From an uncultured Mollicutes bacterium (GTDB lineage: Bacteria; Bacillota_I; Bacilli_A; RFN20; CAG-826), in NCBI GenBank assembly GCA_900539595.1, contig UQCQ01000001.1, positions 1-64,000 on the forward strand: 64,000 nucleotides of DNA, in the 5' to 3' direction. The notes below the pieces were generated by a model. That model was not told the DNA's origin, ran no database searches, and saw only the letters and a list, made by a program, of their open reading frames with translations. Both the position numbers and the translations under genes were made by a program. How positions within the stretch are numbered: the stretch's first letter is position 1; every line of letters starts with the position of its first letter. Shown here piece after piece: positions 50,414-59,084 of this stretch.

Positions 50414-52132
50414 TTATAGGATGATTTTCGTGGAAACCGTATCAAAGATATGGGCTCTCGATAGATCCATGACGACCTCGATTTTCTCTTCCGCGGAAAT
50501 CGTGCGTTTGGCGGCAATCTTGGCCACCAAATCCGCGGAGTCAAAGTCGATATGGATAAAGTATTCGTGGCCGAGCAATTCGGGGACGCTGACCACCCCA
50601 TCGATGGGCTTGCTGAGTTTGCCGTCCGTGAAGGCTTTGTCTTTTTCGTAGATGTCTTCGGGGCGAATACCAAAGGTGACTTTGAATTCCCCGTCTTTTA
50701 GATACGTTTCATAAGCTTCGATGGCTTTCTCCAAATAAGCAAGGCGTTCATTGCTGCGGGTGACGTGTTCGAGTTCAAACGAAGTCTTTTTGATTTCCTC
50801 GTCTTTTTTGATGGAATCCGGAAGGGTTTTCAAATGATCTAGCTTATCGAGCAAAAGATTCCGTTCCTCAAAATTCACGAGCAGTTGTTCTCTTTCCTCT
50901 TTGCATTTGGCTAGTTCGCTTTCATAGAATTCCGTCACCTTTTTGATTTGTTCGGGTTCTAGGACAATGGAATAGCCGTTTTCAAAATGCAATGTTCTTT
51001 TGTTTAACGTCGTCGGGAAAAGGTTCATAGCCGGGGAGCCGATGAAGGTCGCGACGAAGAGGTTCGCCGGGTGGTTATAAATCTCCACTGGGGTTCCGAT
51101 TTGCTGGATATAGCCTTTATTCATGACGACGATACGCGTGGCCATCGTCATAGCTTCGGTTTGGTCGTGGGTGACATAAATCGTCGTGGCATTCAGTTGG
51201 TTATGGAGCTTGATGATTTCCGAACGCATCTGAACGCGGAGTTTGGCGTCAAGGTTCGACAAAGGTTCGTCCATCAAGAAGACTTTGGCATTGCGAACGA
51301 TGGCTCTGCCTAACGCGACGCGTTGGCATTGACCCCCAGAAAGAGCTTTGGGCTTGCGGTCGAGGTATTCCGTGATTTGAAGGATTTTCGCGGCGTTTAA
51401 AACCCGTTCGCGAATCGTTTCCTTATCCATGTGGCGGTTCACGTATTTTTGAACCGGGGTAACTTTTAGATATTCGATTTTCTCTTCGAGTTCAGCGAGG
51501 TCTTTATCGATGGATTCCACTTTCTCCGGTTCATTCTTCAAGCAGTCTTCCTTGAAAAGCAAAAGGTTCTTCTTTTCCTTTTCTAGGTCATGGATCAACC
51601 CTTTGTTGATCTCCAAAACAGGGTTGCCGTCTTTATCTTTCAAAGCCGTCGGGAATTTACGGATTTTTAAGCCAAACGACATATTGCCTGCGACGGTTTT
51701 GTGGGGATAAAGGGCATAGGATTGGAAGACCATCGCGATATCGCGGTTCTTCGGTTCCAAGTCATTGGCATAAACGTGATCAATATATAAGTCGCCCGCG
51801 GTGATGTTCTCTAGTCCCGCGATCATGCGGAGAGTCGTGGATTTACCGCATCCAGAAGGTCCAACAAACACGATGAATTCATGTTGTTTGATTTCCAAGT
51901 TGAAGTCATAGACGGCTTGAACGTGGTTATCGTAGATTTTATTGATGTGCTGCAAAGAGATGAAAGAATCCTTCGGGGCGATTTTGCGTTCTCTCTTATG
52001 GCGCTTTTCATAGGCGACCATATTGCGATGAATGCGTTCTTTTTGTTCTTGAACCGCCTTCTGCTGAATCTTTTCCGTGCGGGTTTCCGCTTTGATTTTT
52101 TTGATTTCGGCTTTTCTATCCATTTTTTCCAT
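50414..52132 (-). CDS. msmK: MsmK/UgpC-type sugar ABC transporter ATPase with two long insertions
   Basis: A 572-residue ATPase, about 200 longer than usual MsmK (about 370). A charged N-terminal extension of 55 residues precedes FISLQHINKIYDNHVQAVYD. Motifs: Walker A VGPSGCGKSTTLRM, Q-loop AMVFQSYALYPHKTV, signature LSGGQCQRVALGRAI, Walker B VFLMDEPLSNLDAKLR, switch TIYVTHDQTEAM. Insertion one (about residues 160-225), between Q-loop and signature, and insertion two (about 395-480), in the regulatory domain, are charged and helical, likely coiled coil. Similar insertions are known in Mollicute homologues. It probably energises the CUT1 permeases at 46217-48052 and perhaps others. Start has TTTGGAG. 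Confidence 0.92.
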   Translation of the reverse strand: MEKMDRKAEIKKIKAETRTEKIQQKAVQEQKERIHRNMVAYEKRHKRERKIAPKDSFISLQHINKIYDNHVQAVYDFNLEIKQHEFIVFVGPSGCGKSTTLRMIAGLENITAGDLYIDHVYANDLEPKNRDIAMVFQSYALYPHKTVAGNMSFGLKIRKFPTALKDKDGNPVLEINKGLIHDLEKEKKNLLLFKEDCLKNEPEKVESIDKDLAELEEKIEYLKVTPVQKYVNRHMDKETIRERVLNAAKILQITEYLDRKPKALSGGQCQRVALGRAIVRNAKVFLMDEPLSNLDAKLRVQMRSEIIKLHNQLNATTIYVTHDQTEAMTMATRIVVMNKGYIQQIGTPVEIYNHPANLFVATFIGSPAMNLFPTTLNKRTLHFENGYSIVLEPEQIKKVTEFYESELAKCKEEREQLLVNFEERNLLLDKLDHLKTLPDSIKKDEEIKKTSFELEHVTRSNERLAYLEKAIEAYETYLKDGEFKVTFGIRPEDIYEKDKAFTDGKLSKPIDGVVSVPELLGHEYFIHIDFDSADLVAKIAAKRTISAEEKIEVVMDLSRAHIFDTVSTKIIL

Positions 52133-52175
52133 CGCTAGACTCCAAAGGATTAACTTCGTTCATTTTAAGGTACAT

Positions 52176-52188
52176 GTAAGCGGTTTAC
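52176..52188. promoter_or_regulatory. LacI-type operator-like sequence upstream of msmK
   Basis: GTAAGCGGTTTAC, arms GTAA and TTAC around a CG centre, 44 nt before the msmK start. It fits a LacI/CcpA-family site imperfectly (8 of 10 conserved cre positions). Confidence 0.35.
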
Positions 52189-52305
52189 TAGAATGTTAAT
52201 TTTTACAGATTCTTATACTTTTTTGACCTGCCGTCCCAGTTCCATTACATATAAGACGTCAAAATATAGCATTTTTTAAACTAATTGGCCTTTTTCGCGC
52301 CTCTA

Positions 52306-52342
52306 TAAGATAAAAGGGCCCCTCGTCGTCACGACGGGCCCT
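52306..52342 (-). terminator. Rho-independent terminator after the dehydrogenase gene
   Basis: Stem AGGGCCC/GGGCCCT, 7 bp, continued by GTCG/CGAC around a TCA loop with a 3-nt bulge, then TTTTATCTT on the minus strand. It lies 17 nt after the stop of the diaminopentanoate-dehydrogenase-like gene. Confidence 0.85.
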
Positions 52343-52358
52343 GCGTTATCTTTGTTAC

Positions 52359-53384
52359 TTATTCCGGAATCCGCATCGGATAAGGGAGATAGGAGGAAGT
52401 TTCAAGTTGATCGAGGGTGACTAGACCTAGAGGCGCCATCAAAACCGAGGGGATGCGGTTGACGATCGTCGCGCAGGTATGTTCGATCGTCGCGGGTTTT
52501 ACCACGTGGTATTCGACGTTCGGCTCCCCCGTGAATTTCCAATCGCACATATCGCCATCATCGGGTCCATAAACCTTGCCGATGCATTTGGTCACGATTT
52601 CGATGCCTTGATGGGTTTTCGTCGTAACCACCGCGGCCATGCCGATGCATTCGCCTTTCTTCAAAACGCGACCCATCGTTTTGGATTCCACATCATGATC
52701 TTCAAAATAGGGTTCCGCATGCTGTTCCATCGATTCAATCGATAAGCCAAGTTTCTCCGCGAGGGCTTCATTGCTATTCCAAACATAACTCGGAACGGTT
52801 TCCTTGGGATGGGCTAGGGTCTTTTCGAATTCTTCGGCAGTTAAACCAACGCCGTGGGCTTCCGCTAACGCAAGACCATAGTCCTCAACGTTATAGGAAA
52901 CCGCGCCTTCGATGCGTTCAATCTTGTGGCAGGCGCTTGCAGCCAAGGCCACCATATTGACCCAGAAGACATCTTCCATGCCGCTTCCAACGATCGTGCA
53001 GCAATTGTCTTTGGCCGTCTTATCCAGGATATTGGCTAGATGGGGGTTCGTGGTTCTTGCATAGGTCATTTCTTCGCAGGTGGTGATGACGTTGATTCCC
53101 CGTTCCAAACATTTCATGAAATGGGGGAAGCAGTCTTCCACGAAGCTGAACAAAGTGACGATAGCGATATCTGGATCGCAGTTATCGAGTACTTCATCCG
53201 CGTTATTGCTGATGATGACGTTTAGCTTATGGTCTAAGCCAGACACTTCTCCAAGGTCTTTTCCCACAATCTCAGGATTAACATCGATGGCTCCGACGAT
53301 TTCAGCGCCTTTATCGACGAGGTAGCGGACAATCCAACGGCTCATTTTACCGCAGCCATATTGGACGACTTTGATCTTTTCCAT
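52359..53384 (-). CDS. 2,4-diaminopentanoate dehydrogenase-like / DapB-like oxidoreductase
   Basis: A 341-residue NAD(P)-dependent oxidoreductase with a DapB-type Rossmann fold: IKVVQYGCGKMSRWIVRYL with GxGxM, IVGAIDVNPEIVGKDLGEV, and NVITTCEEMTYARTTNP. This matches 2,4-diaminopentanoate dehydrogenase (Ord) of ornithine fermentation in length and N-terminus. The rest of that pathway (ornithine racemase, aminomutase) is not in this window, so the substrate may differ. The gene is alone with its own terminator; AAAGGAGAT precedes the start and TACAAT may be its -10 box. Confidence 0.8.
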   Translation of the reverse strand: MEKIKVVQYGCGKMSRWIVRYLVDKGAEIVGAIDVNPEIVGKDLGEVSGLDHKLNVIISNNADEVLDNCDPDIAIVTLFSFVEDCFPHFMKCLERGINVITTCEEMTYARTTNPHLANILDKTAKDNCCTIVGSGMEDVFWVNMVALAASACHKIERIEGAVSYNVEDYGLALAEAHGVGLTAEEFEKTLAHPKETVPSYVWNSNEALAEKLGLSIESMEQHAEPYFEDHDVESKTMGRVLKKGECIGMAAVVTTKTHQGIEIVTKCIGKVYGPDDGDMCDWKFTGEPNVEYHVVKPATIEHTCATIVNRIPSVLMAPLGLVTLDQLETSSYLPYPMRIPE

Positions 53385-53481
53385 TTTTTATCTCCTTTCA
53401 AAGCATCTACATTGTAGGGGATAATCCATTATTTCGGTATTTTATTATCGATATATCGAATGGGCATGCTTTTTCAGACAT

Positions 53482-53507
53482 GACAAAACCCCTCCCGTTC
53501 GGAGGGG
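53482..53507 (-). terminator. Rho-independent terminator after the secreted InlB-repeat protein
   Basis: Stem CCCCTCC/GGAGGGG, 7 bp with a 5-nt loop, followed by TTTTGTC on the minus strand, 28 nt after the stop. Confidence 0.8.
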
Positions 53508-53534
53508 CAATGTTTCAGCAGTCGACTTTAAAGA

Positions 53535-55277
53535 TTAGATATGATAAGTATCGATATTAGAAATCAGGAAGAAGTGTTGGTTCGACCGTTTCGAGAACTT
53601 GAACACCAACGATTCTTCGCCCTTCAGCTGTTTATCGCTGAGAGTGGAACGATAGGTCTTTCCTTCGAATTTATTTTCGACAACCATTCCAGAGCGATCA
53701 ATGGACACGGCCCAGTTACGCCAAGTGTTTTCAATGGACAAACGGGTGTGAGTCACTGGATCATCGGGTTTTACGCCATTCGATCCAAAATTAACATCTT
53801 TGCCATCGGTTCCAACATATGAAATCGTATCGGACCCATTCCAAGCACCGATGACAAACTTCACGCCTTCGCCTTTAGCAAAGTGCTCTGTGAAATTGAT
53901 TGGGTCGAACGTAATGGTTGATGGTCCAGACTGATTACTGCCCAGCATACCCATGTAGCGTTCGCCTTCACCGGTAAGTTCATACCATTGTCCATAAGGC
54001 GCGACTTTGCGACCGTCGGCGCTATTAGTTTCATCGCGCGAAACCATGTTTCCACCTTCAACGGTGAATCCGGTTTTGGCAGCAATGTTCACCAATGGTT
54101 TTTCACCAGCAAACGCATAGGGACGACCGATGAAGAAAAGTCTACTTCCACCTTGATTAATATTGAATATTAAACCTTCCGTCCCATTTGCTTGTTCGTC
54201 CGCAAGAATAACATCTCCCTGCATCAAATCTCTACGTTCATATTCCTTGTAAGGTTCATTAAACGTTCTCTCCGTGAAATGCATATGAACTTTTCCGCTT
54301 CCGTCCTTCGTAAAGGCAAGAAGGGTTCTTTGGCAATATTCGAAACCCTGTTCAGAACCTCCGTTGCGAGTCACGTCGGCCAAAGTGCCCGTTTTGCCAG
54401 CATTAACCAACAGGTGTTGATTGTTATTGTAATCCCCCACCGGCATATAAATAACCGGGTGGGAATCCAACAAAGACACGAAATTCATCGCCGGGATTTG
54501 CAGGGTGCTGTCCTTGCCTCTGGAATTGAGCCACATACCGGTTTCATCAGTAATTCCAAGGTCGGCCATTTGCTTCGTTAATTCAACTTTTTCCTCGGCG
54601 GCATTCGCATGTCCCCAGGTCAAGACGGCCAAAGGAACGCCAATACCACCAAAGGACGTATCAGCACTGCCGGTTTTTGCAAAATCCGCTTTATTCCAGT
54701 CGTTAACGTAAGCGATTTTTGCTTCACCATATTTCCAGCCAGCAGTCAATGTGATGTTTTCCTTAATGGTATCCTTGGCAACATCAAAGGCTTTGCCGTT
54801 TACATACCAAGCATCAAAGGTATAGGCCTTGTAGTAAGCATCTTCTGCACGGGTCGGGGTGGTCGGAGCCGTTAAGGTCTTACCATAACCAACCGTGACA
54901 GGAGCGATCGCCTCCGCGCCATTGGAATCAAACGTAACCGTGTATTCATAGGGGACATAGCGATCGTCCTCAGGGGTCAGTTCCTTGAAATAAGCCGTTT
55001 TGCTAAAATCGTCACCTTCTTGGATTTTTCCAATTGTTGGTTTCTCGAAAACGTGAGTTCCGATTTCAGAACAGTTGGCCCAGAATTCCTTGGAGCCGAA
55101 TTGTTTTTTGTCGGGGTCGGGTGCTACCGCGGCATAGTGTTTCCAGATGGTATTTTCATCTTCGGCCGCGGAAACGGAAAATCCATTCTCCTTGGTGAGG
55201 GCCACAGCCGTGAAAGTGCCTCCAACAAGGGCAACCGCGGCGAGGACGAGAAGAGTCTTTTTGCTATTGATCTTCAT
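53535..55277 (-). CDS. Secreted protein with an InlB-type B-repeat (Flg_new) domain
   Basis: A 580-residue exported protein with a signal peptide (TLLVLAAVALVGGTFTAVAL) and probable cleavage near VSAAED; there is no lipobox. Residues 108-185 form one Listeria-Bacteroides/InlB B-repeat: YTVTFDSNGAEAIAPVTVGY, KAYTFDAWYVNG and ITLTAGWKYG. The rest is beta-rich, with no recognised catalytic motif; repeated paragraphs such as RRDLMQGDVILAD and LIFNINQGGSRLFFIG suggest beta-sandwich domains. Start has AAAGGAG. A cre-like site overlaps its -35 region, so it may be controlled with the glycan operon. It may bind glycan or host surface; unknown. Confidence 0.82.
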   Translation of the reverse strand: MKINSKKTLLVLAAVALVGGTFTAVALTKENGFSVSAAEDENTIWKHYAAVAPDPDKKQFGSKEFWANCSEIGTHVFEKPTIGKIQEGDDFSKTAYFKELTPEDDRYVPYEYTVTFDSNGAEAIAPVTVGYGKTLTAPTTPTRAEDAYYKAYTFDAWYVNGKAFDVAKDTIKENITLTAGWKYGEAKIAYVNDWNKADFAKTGSADTSFGGIGVPLAVLTWGHANAAEEKVELTKQMADLGITDETGMWLNSRGKDSTLQIPAMNFVSLLDSHPVIYMPVGDYNNNQHLLVNAGKTGTLADVTRNGGSEQGFEYCQRTLLAFTKDGSGKVHMHFTERTFNEPYKEYERRDLMQGDVILADEQANGTEGLIFNINQGGSRLFFIGRPYAFAGEKPLVNIAAKTGFTVEGGNMVSRDETNSADGRKVAPYGQWYELTGEGERYMGMLGSNQSGPSTITFDPINFTEHFAKGEGVKFVIGAWNGSDTISYVGTDGKDVNFGSNGVKPDDPVTHTRLSIENTWRNWAVSIDRSGMVVENKFEGKTYRSTLSDKQLKGEESLVFKFSKRSNQHFFLISNIDTYHI

Positions 55278-55391
55278 TTATTTCTCCTTTGCAGGCTGTT
55301 TTGTTTAGGGGTCGCTGCATAACGAGTCGACTCCTATGCACAAAAAACTGGCCTTGCTATGGCTTCATTTTATGGCGAGAAATTCGCGACA

Positions 55392-55405
55392 GGAAAGCGC
55401 TTCCA
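55392..55405 (-). promoter_or_regulatory. cre-like site upstream of the InlB-repeat protein
   Basis: On the minus strand TGGAAGCGCTTTCC, one position from the CcpA consensus and nearly the same as the site at 48059-48072. It overlaps the putative -35 (TTCCTG) that lies 17 bp from TAAAAT. Confidence 0.55.
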
Positions 55406-55534
55406 AGAAGACCGTAAAATTTTGAGACCGAAAAAAAGAATTTGCGCCTAATCTTTAGAATCGTTCAAAAGTAATCGTTTATTTGGCTTTTCCCTCTTCT
55501 TCCGTTTTACAATGTTTCCATTGAGGAAATCACC

Positions 55535-57214
55535 ATGGATATCGAGCAAAAATATGACCTTTGGCTGAATAAAGCCAACGGAGATTCTGATTTGAAACCG
55601 GAACTTTTAAAAATGGATGCCGCCGCCAAAAACGATGCGTTCTACCGCGACCTTGCTTTTGGTACTGGCGGACTTCGCGGCAAAATCGGGGCAGGAACCA
55701 ACCGTATGAACATCTATACGGTTGCGAAAGCCACCCAAGGGCTATCCTTATATATTAAAAAGCACTTCGACGAAGGAAATCGAAGCGTTGCCATCTCTTA
55801 CGATTCCCGCATCAAAAGCGATTTGTTCGCTTTCACCGCGGCCAAAGTATTCGCCGGCAACGGAATTAAGGTGCACTTATATCCCACCTTAATGCCCGTC
55901 CCTTGTTTGTCCTTTGCCACTCGCTATTATCATTGCTCCAGCGGAGTCATGGTCACCGCGAGTCATAATCCGAGTATTTATAACGGCTATAAGGTATATG
56001 GACCGGATGGATGCCAAATCACAACCATTGCCGCGGAAGAAATTCTAAGCCTGATTGAATCCGTAGATCCCTTTGAAGATGTTTTATCCATGGAGGAGCA
56101 AGAAGCTAGAGAAAAAGGGCTCATCGAGGAGATTGGAAAGGATTGCTACGACGCATTTGTTCATCAAGTGGAATCCTTATCCTTATGGGGCAAAGACATC
56201 CAGGCCAAGAAAATATCCATCGTTTATACCCCTCTCCATGGATCGGGGTTAAAACCCGTGACCCGGGTATTGGACGAGATGGGATTTAAGGATGTTCATG
56301 TGGTGAAGGAACAAGAAAATCCCGATGGGAATTTCACTACCTGCCCCTACCCAAATCCAGAAATCGTTGAGGCCATGCAACTTGGATTAGAAGAAGGAAA
56401 GCGCGTGGGCGCGGATTTAGTGATGGCCACCGACCCCGACTGCGACCGCATTGGCATTGCCGTTAGAAATAAGCAAGGGGAATACCCTCTTGTCACTGGC
56501 AACGAGTTGGGTTTATTGCTCTTCCAATATATTTTGGAGCGGAGAAGCGAATTAGGAACCATGCCTAACGATCCCGTGATGATCAAAACTATCGTCACGA
56601 CGGATTTAGCGGACCAAATCGCTTCCTCCCATCACGTGAAAACGATTAACGTCCTCACCGGATTTAAATTTATCGGGGAGCAAATCGCCCTATTAGAAAA
56701 AGAAGGAAAAGCCTCTTCCTTCCTATTTGGATTCGAAGAATCCTATGGGTGTTTAGCAGGCACCTACGTCCGCGATAAAGACGCGGTCGCCGCCTGCATG
56801 TTAACCGCGGAGATGACGGCTTATTATTTAGAGAAAGGCCAAACGTTATTCGAGGTATTAGAAGACATCTATGCCCGTTATGGGTATCGTTCCAATAGCC
56901 TCGCTTCCTATGAATTCGATGGAGAAGCAGGATTCCATAAAATGGTGGGCATCATGAATGAATTCCGGACTCATTCTCCTTCTTCTTTTGCTTCGATTCC
57001 TGTTAAAGCGATGAAGGATTATTTACCCGGGATCGACGGCCTTCCTTCTTCCGATGTCATCAAATATTTCTTGGAAGATGGTTCGACCTTGGTGTTACGT
57101 CCTTCTGGCACCGAACCCAAGATTAAAATCTATTTTTCAATCGTTGGAAAAGATAGCCAAGACATCAAGAACAAAAAGGCGGTAATGAAAGAACAAATCG
57201 AAAGGATGTTTTAA
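55535..57214 (+). CDS. pgcA: Phosphoglucomutase/phosphomannomutase (PgcA-type)
   Basis: A 559-residue alpha-D-phosphohexomutase that interconverts glucose-6-phosphate and glucose-1-phosphate, feeding UDP-glucose and thus the polysaccharide locus. All four sites are present: the phosphoserine loop VMVTASHNPSIYNGYKVYG, metal loop ATDPDCDRIGIAVR, sugar-binding loop FGFEESYGCLAG and phosphate-binding loop LRPSGTEPKIKIYF. The N-terminal GTGGLRGKIGAGTNRMN is typical of the PGM2/PgcA group. TTGAGGAAATCACC upstream gives GAGG as ribosome binding site. A Nudix gene follows after 2 nt. Confidence 0.94.
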   Translation: MDIEQKYDLWLNKANGDSDLKPELLKMDAAAKNDAFYRDLAFGTGGLRGKIGAGTNRMNIYTVAKATQGLSLYIKKHFDEGNRSVAISYDSRIKSDLFAFTAAKVFAGNGIKVHLYPTLMPVPCLSFATRYYHCSSGVMVTASHNPSIYNGYKVYGPDGCQITTIAAEEILSLIESVDPFEDVLSMEEQEAREKGLIEEIGKDCYDAFVHQVESLSLWGKDIQAKKISIVYTPLHGSGLKPVTRVLDEMGFKDVHVVKEQENPDGNFTTCPYPNPEIVEAMQLGLEEGKRVGADLVMATDPDCDRIGIAVRNKQGEYPLVTGNELGLLLFQYILERRSELGTMPNDPVMIKTIVTTDLADQIASSHHVKTINVLTGFKFIGEQIALLEKEGKASSFLFGFEESYGCLAGTYVRDKDAVAACMLTAEMTAYYLEKGQTLFEVLEDIYARYGYRSNSLASYEFDGEAGFHKMVGIMNEFRTHSPSSFASIPVKAMKDYLPGIDGLPSSDVIKYFLEDGSTLVLRPSGTEPKIKIYFSIVGKDSQDIKNKKAVMKEQIERMF

Positions 57215-57216
57215 AT

Positions 57217-57681
57217 ATGGGCTATATTTCGGAAATCCGTAAATACGTAGGACATAAGGGGATCGTCGCGGCCTTCTCCGTCATGATTGTTTTAAACGAG
57301 AAAAACGAAGTTCTTCTCGAAACACGGGAAGATGATGGGTATTTTGATTTTCCTGGCGGATCCATTGAATGGAACGAAGAAGCCATGGAAGCCGCGAAAC
57401 GGGAATTAAAAGAAGAAACGGGATTCGATGCGATCGATCCCGTTCTATTTGGCGTTTATAGCGGCCCCCTTACCTATCACCGTTATCCTAATGGCGACGA
57501 AGTATCCGGGGTTGATATCTTCTATTTGACGCGAAAAGTTCAAGGAGACGAAACCCTTCAAAAGGAAGAGGTCACGGGTTTAGCTTATTATTCCTTGGAC
57601 CATCTTCCTTCTAAGCTCACCCCGCGAAATCAGCAGGTGTTAAAGGATTTAAAGCAAGCCCTCGCGGAGGGGAAATTCTAA
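57217..57681 (+). CDS. Nudix hydrolase
   Basis: A 154-residue Nudix protein that should hydrolyse a nucleoside diphosphate linked to another group. The box is GGSIEWNEEAMEAAKREL followed by KEETGF, matching GX5EX7REUXEEXGU in full. The N-terminal strand VAAFSVMIVLNEKNEVLLET is usual. It follows the phosphoglucomutase by 2 nt and should be cotranscribed. The substrate cannot be told from the sequence. The right-hand inverted-repeat-bounded ATPase begins 50 nt downstream. Confidence 0.92.
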   Translation: MGYISEIRKYVGHKGIVAAFSVMIVLNEKNEVLLETREDDGYFDFPGGSIEWNEEAMEAAKRELKEETGFDAIDPVLFGVYSGPLTYHRYPNGDEVSGVDIFYLTRKVQGDETLQKEEVTGLAYYSLDHLPSKLTPRNQQVLKDLKQALAEGKF

Positions 57682-57730
57682 GGATCAGTCCTTTAATAGT
57701 TCCGAACGTGGACGGGTTTGAAAGTTGATG

Positions 57731-57768
57731 AACTCACATTTTTACTGAATTTAGTATTTTTGTGAGTT
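57731..57768. repeat. 38-bp palindromic inverted repeat, left copy
   Basis: Palindromic sequence with arms AACTCACA and TGTGAGTT and a core AATTTAGTA. Its reverse-oriented copy at 59047-59084 matches at 36 of 38 positions, better than in direct orientation. The repeat overlaps the stop codon of the DUF4143 ATPase gene. Confidence 0.75.
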
Positions 57769-59011
57769 ACAAGCAACGGACTGGAAATGCGTATACATTG
57801 GGGGCGATTCGATAAGGTTCCTCCGTCGTGCAGACGATACATCTACCACCAAAATCATAAGAAGTATCGTCAAGCTTTGAAAAACTTTTAATGTTTTTAG
57901 AATCAAACGTTTTGCCCGCTTTACATTCGATGAAATCCAGTTTCCCGTCTCGAAGCAAAACCAAATCGATTTCATTTTGGTTGCTGTCTCGATAGAAAAA
58001 CATGTTCTTGTCTTCCAAGCCATGGTTTAAATAGGATTTTCGAACCTCATTATGGATATAGGTTTCTATTAATTGTCCTTTATAGGAGGAAAGACGCAGT
58101 GCTTTTGCAGAATCAATTCCAAGAAGATAGCAAGCAAGACCCGTGTCGTTGAAATAGAGCTTATGACGCTTAACGATCCTTTTATTAATCGACTTTTCAT
58201 AGTAGGGCGATAACAACGTCACGACGTCGCCAATTATTGCGATATTGACCCAGGCATTCACGGTGTTTTTATCCACACCAACCGTTTTGGCAATGTTGTC
58301 CGGAATGAATTCTTGTCCCGTCAAAGAAGCGAGCACACGAAGCAAATCCTCAAACTTCACCTGTTCTTTCAAAGTGATTAATTGCGAGACGTCGCGGTCC
58401 AAATAGGTTTTAATGTAGTTAGAGAAATAATTTTGAATCGGCTTCCCCTCGATTTCCCAACGTGCTGGATAAAAGCCACGGACAATGGAATCGTATAATT
58501 CCTCATCGCTTAAGGCGCGGCTTTCGCAACGATCAAATAAAGTTTCATTGTCTACCGAGAAAACAGGTTCCGACCAGTTTCTTATTTCCGCTTGACTAAG
58601 AGGAGGCATTTCGATGATGGAGACTCTCCCTGACATCGATTCGCTGACCTCTTTCATCAAATTGAATTTTTGAGAACCCGTAAGGATATACATTCCATTC
58701 GCGGCTTGGGAGCCTTTTTCCCTTTTCGTTCGATTGACAACCGCTTCAATTTCCGGGAATAGTTCTTTGGCTTTTTGAACTTCGTCAAAAATAATCGGCG
58801 CAGGATGTTCCTCGACAAATTTCTTTGGATCCTTTTTCGCCAAAGCCAATAAATCTGTATCGTCAAAAGTAAGGTATTGGTAGTGGTTTTCTTTTTCGAT
58901 GACGGAGACCAAAGTGGTTTTTCCAACTTGCCGAGCGCCCGTGACTAAAGTGATGGGGTATTCATCAAGACTTCGTTTCAACGTTGCTAGGATATGTCTT
59001 TGATAAATCAT
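57767..59011 (-). CDS. AAA ATPase with DUF4143 and PD-(D/E)XK-like C-terminus, in an inverted-repeat cassette
   Basis: A 414-residue ATPase of the same broad class as 21460-22770. Walker A is TLVTGARQVGKTTLVSVIE, Walker B APIIFDEVQKAKELFPEI, and YILTGSQKFNLMKEVSESM follows as in the family. The middle (YIKTYLDRDVSQLITL, winged-helix-like DNIAKTVGVDKNTVNAWVNI) is DUF4143. The C-terminus has a PD-(D/E)XK pattern: NEIDLVLLRDGKLDFIECKA. ATG 59011 with AGAGGTGG is preferred to GTG 59020. The gene is bounded by two 38-bp inverted repeats, one overlapping its stop codon and one next to TATAAT of its promoter. Unknown function; the frame could be mobile. Confidence 0.87.
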   Translation of the reverse strand: MIYQRHILATLKRSLDEYPITLVTGARQVGKTTLVSVIEKENHYQYLTFDDTDLLALAKKDPKKFVEEHPAPIIFDEVQKAKELFPEIEAVVNRTKREKGSQAANGMYILTGSQKFNLMKEVSESMSGRVSIIEMPPLSQAEIRNWSEPVFSVDNETLFDRCESRALSDEELYDSIVRGFYPARWEIEGKPIQNYFSNYIKTYLDRDVSQLITLKEQVKFEDLLRVLASLTGQEFIPDNIAKTVGVDKNTVNAWVNIAIIGDVVTLLSPYYEKSINKRIVKRHKLYFNDTGLACYLLGIDSAKALRLSSYKGQLIETYIHNEVRKSYLNHGLEDKNMFFYRDSNQNEIDLVLLRDGKLDFIECKAGKTFDSKNIKSFSKLDDTSYDFGGRCIVCTTEEPYRIAPNVYAFPVRCL

Positions 59012-59046
59012 AAGGTCCACCTCTTCGTGCCCTTATTATAATACTG

Positions 59047-59084
59047 AACTCACAAAAATACTAAATTTAGTAAAATTGTGAGTT
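59047..59084. repeat. 38-bp palindromic inverted repeat, right copy
   Basis: Inverted partner of 57731-57768. Core TACTAAATTTAGTA is itself palindromic. It lies just upstream of TATAAT (minus strand, about 59023-59030), so it covers the -35 region of the ATPase gene and may also be an operator. Confidence 0.75.
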
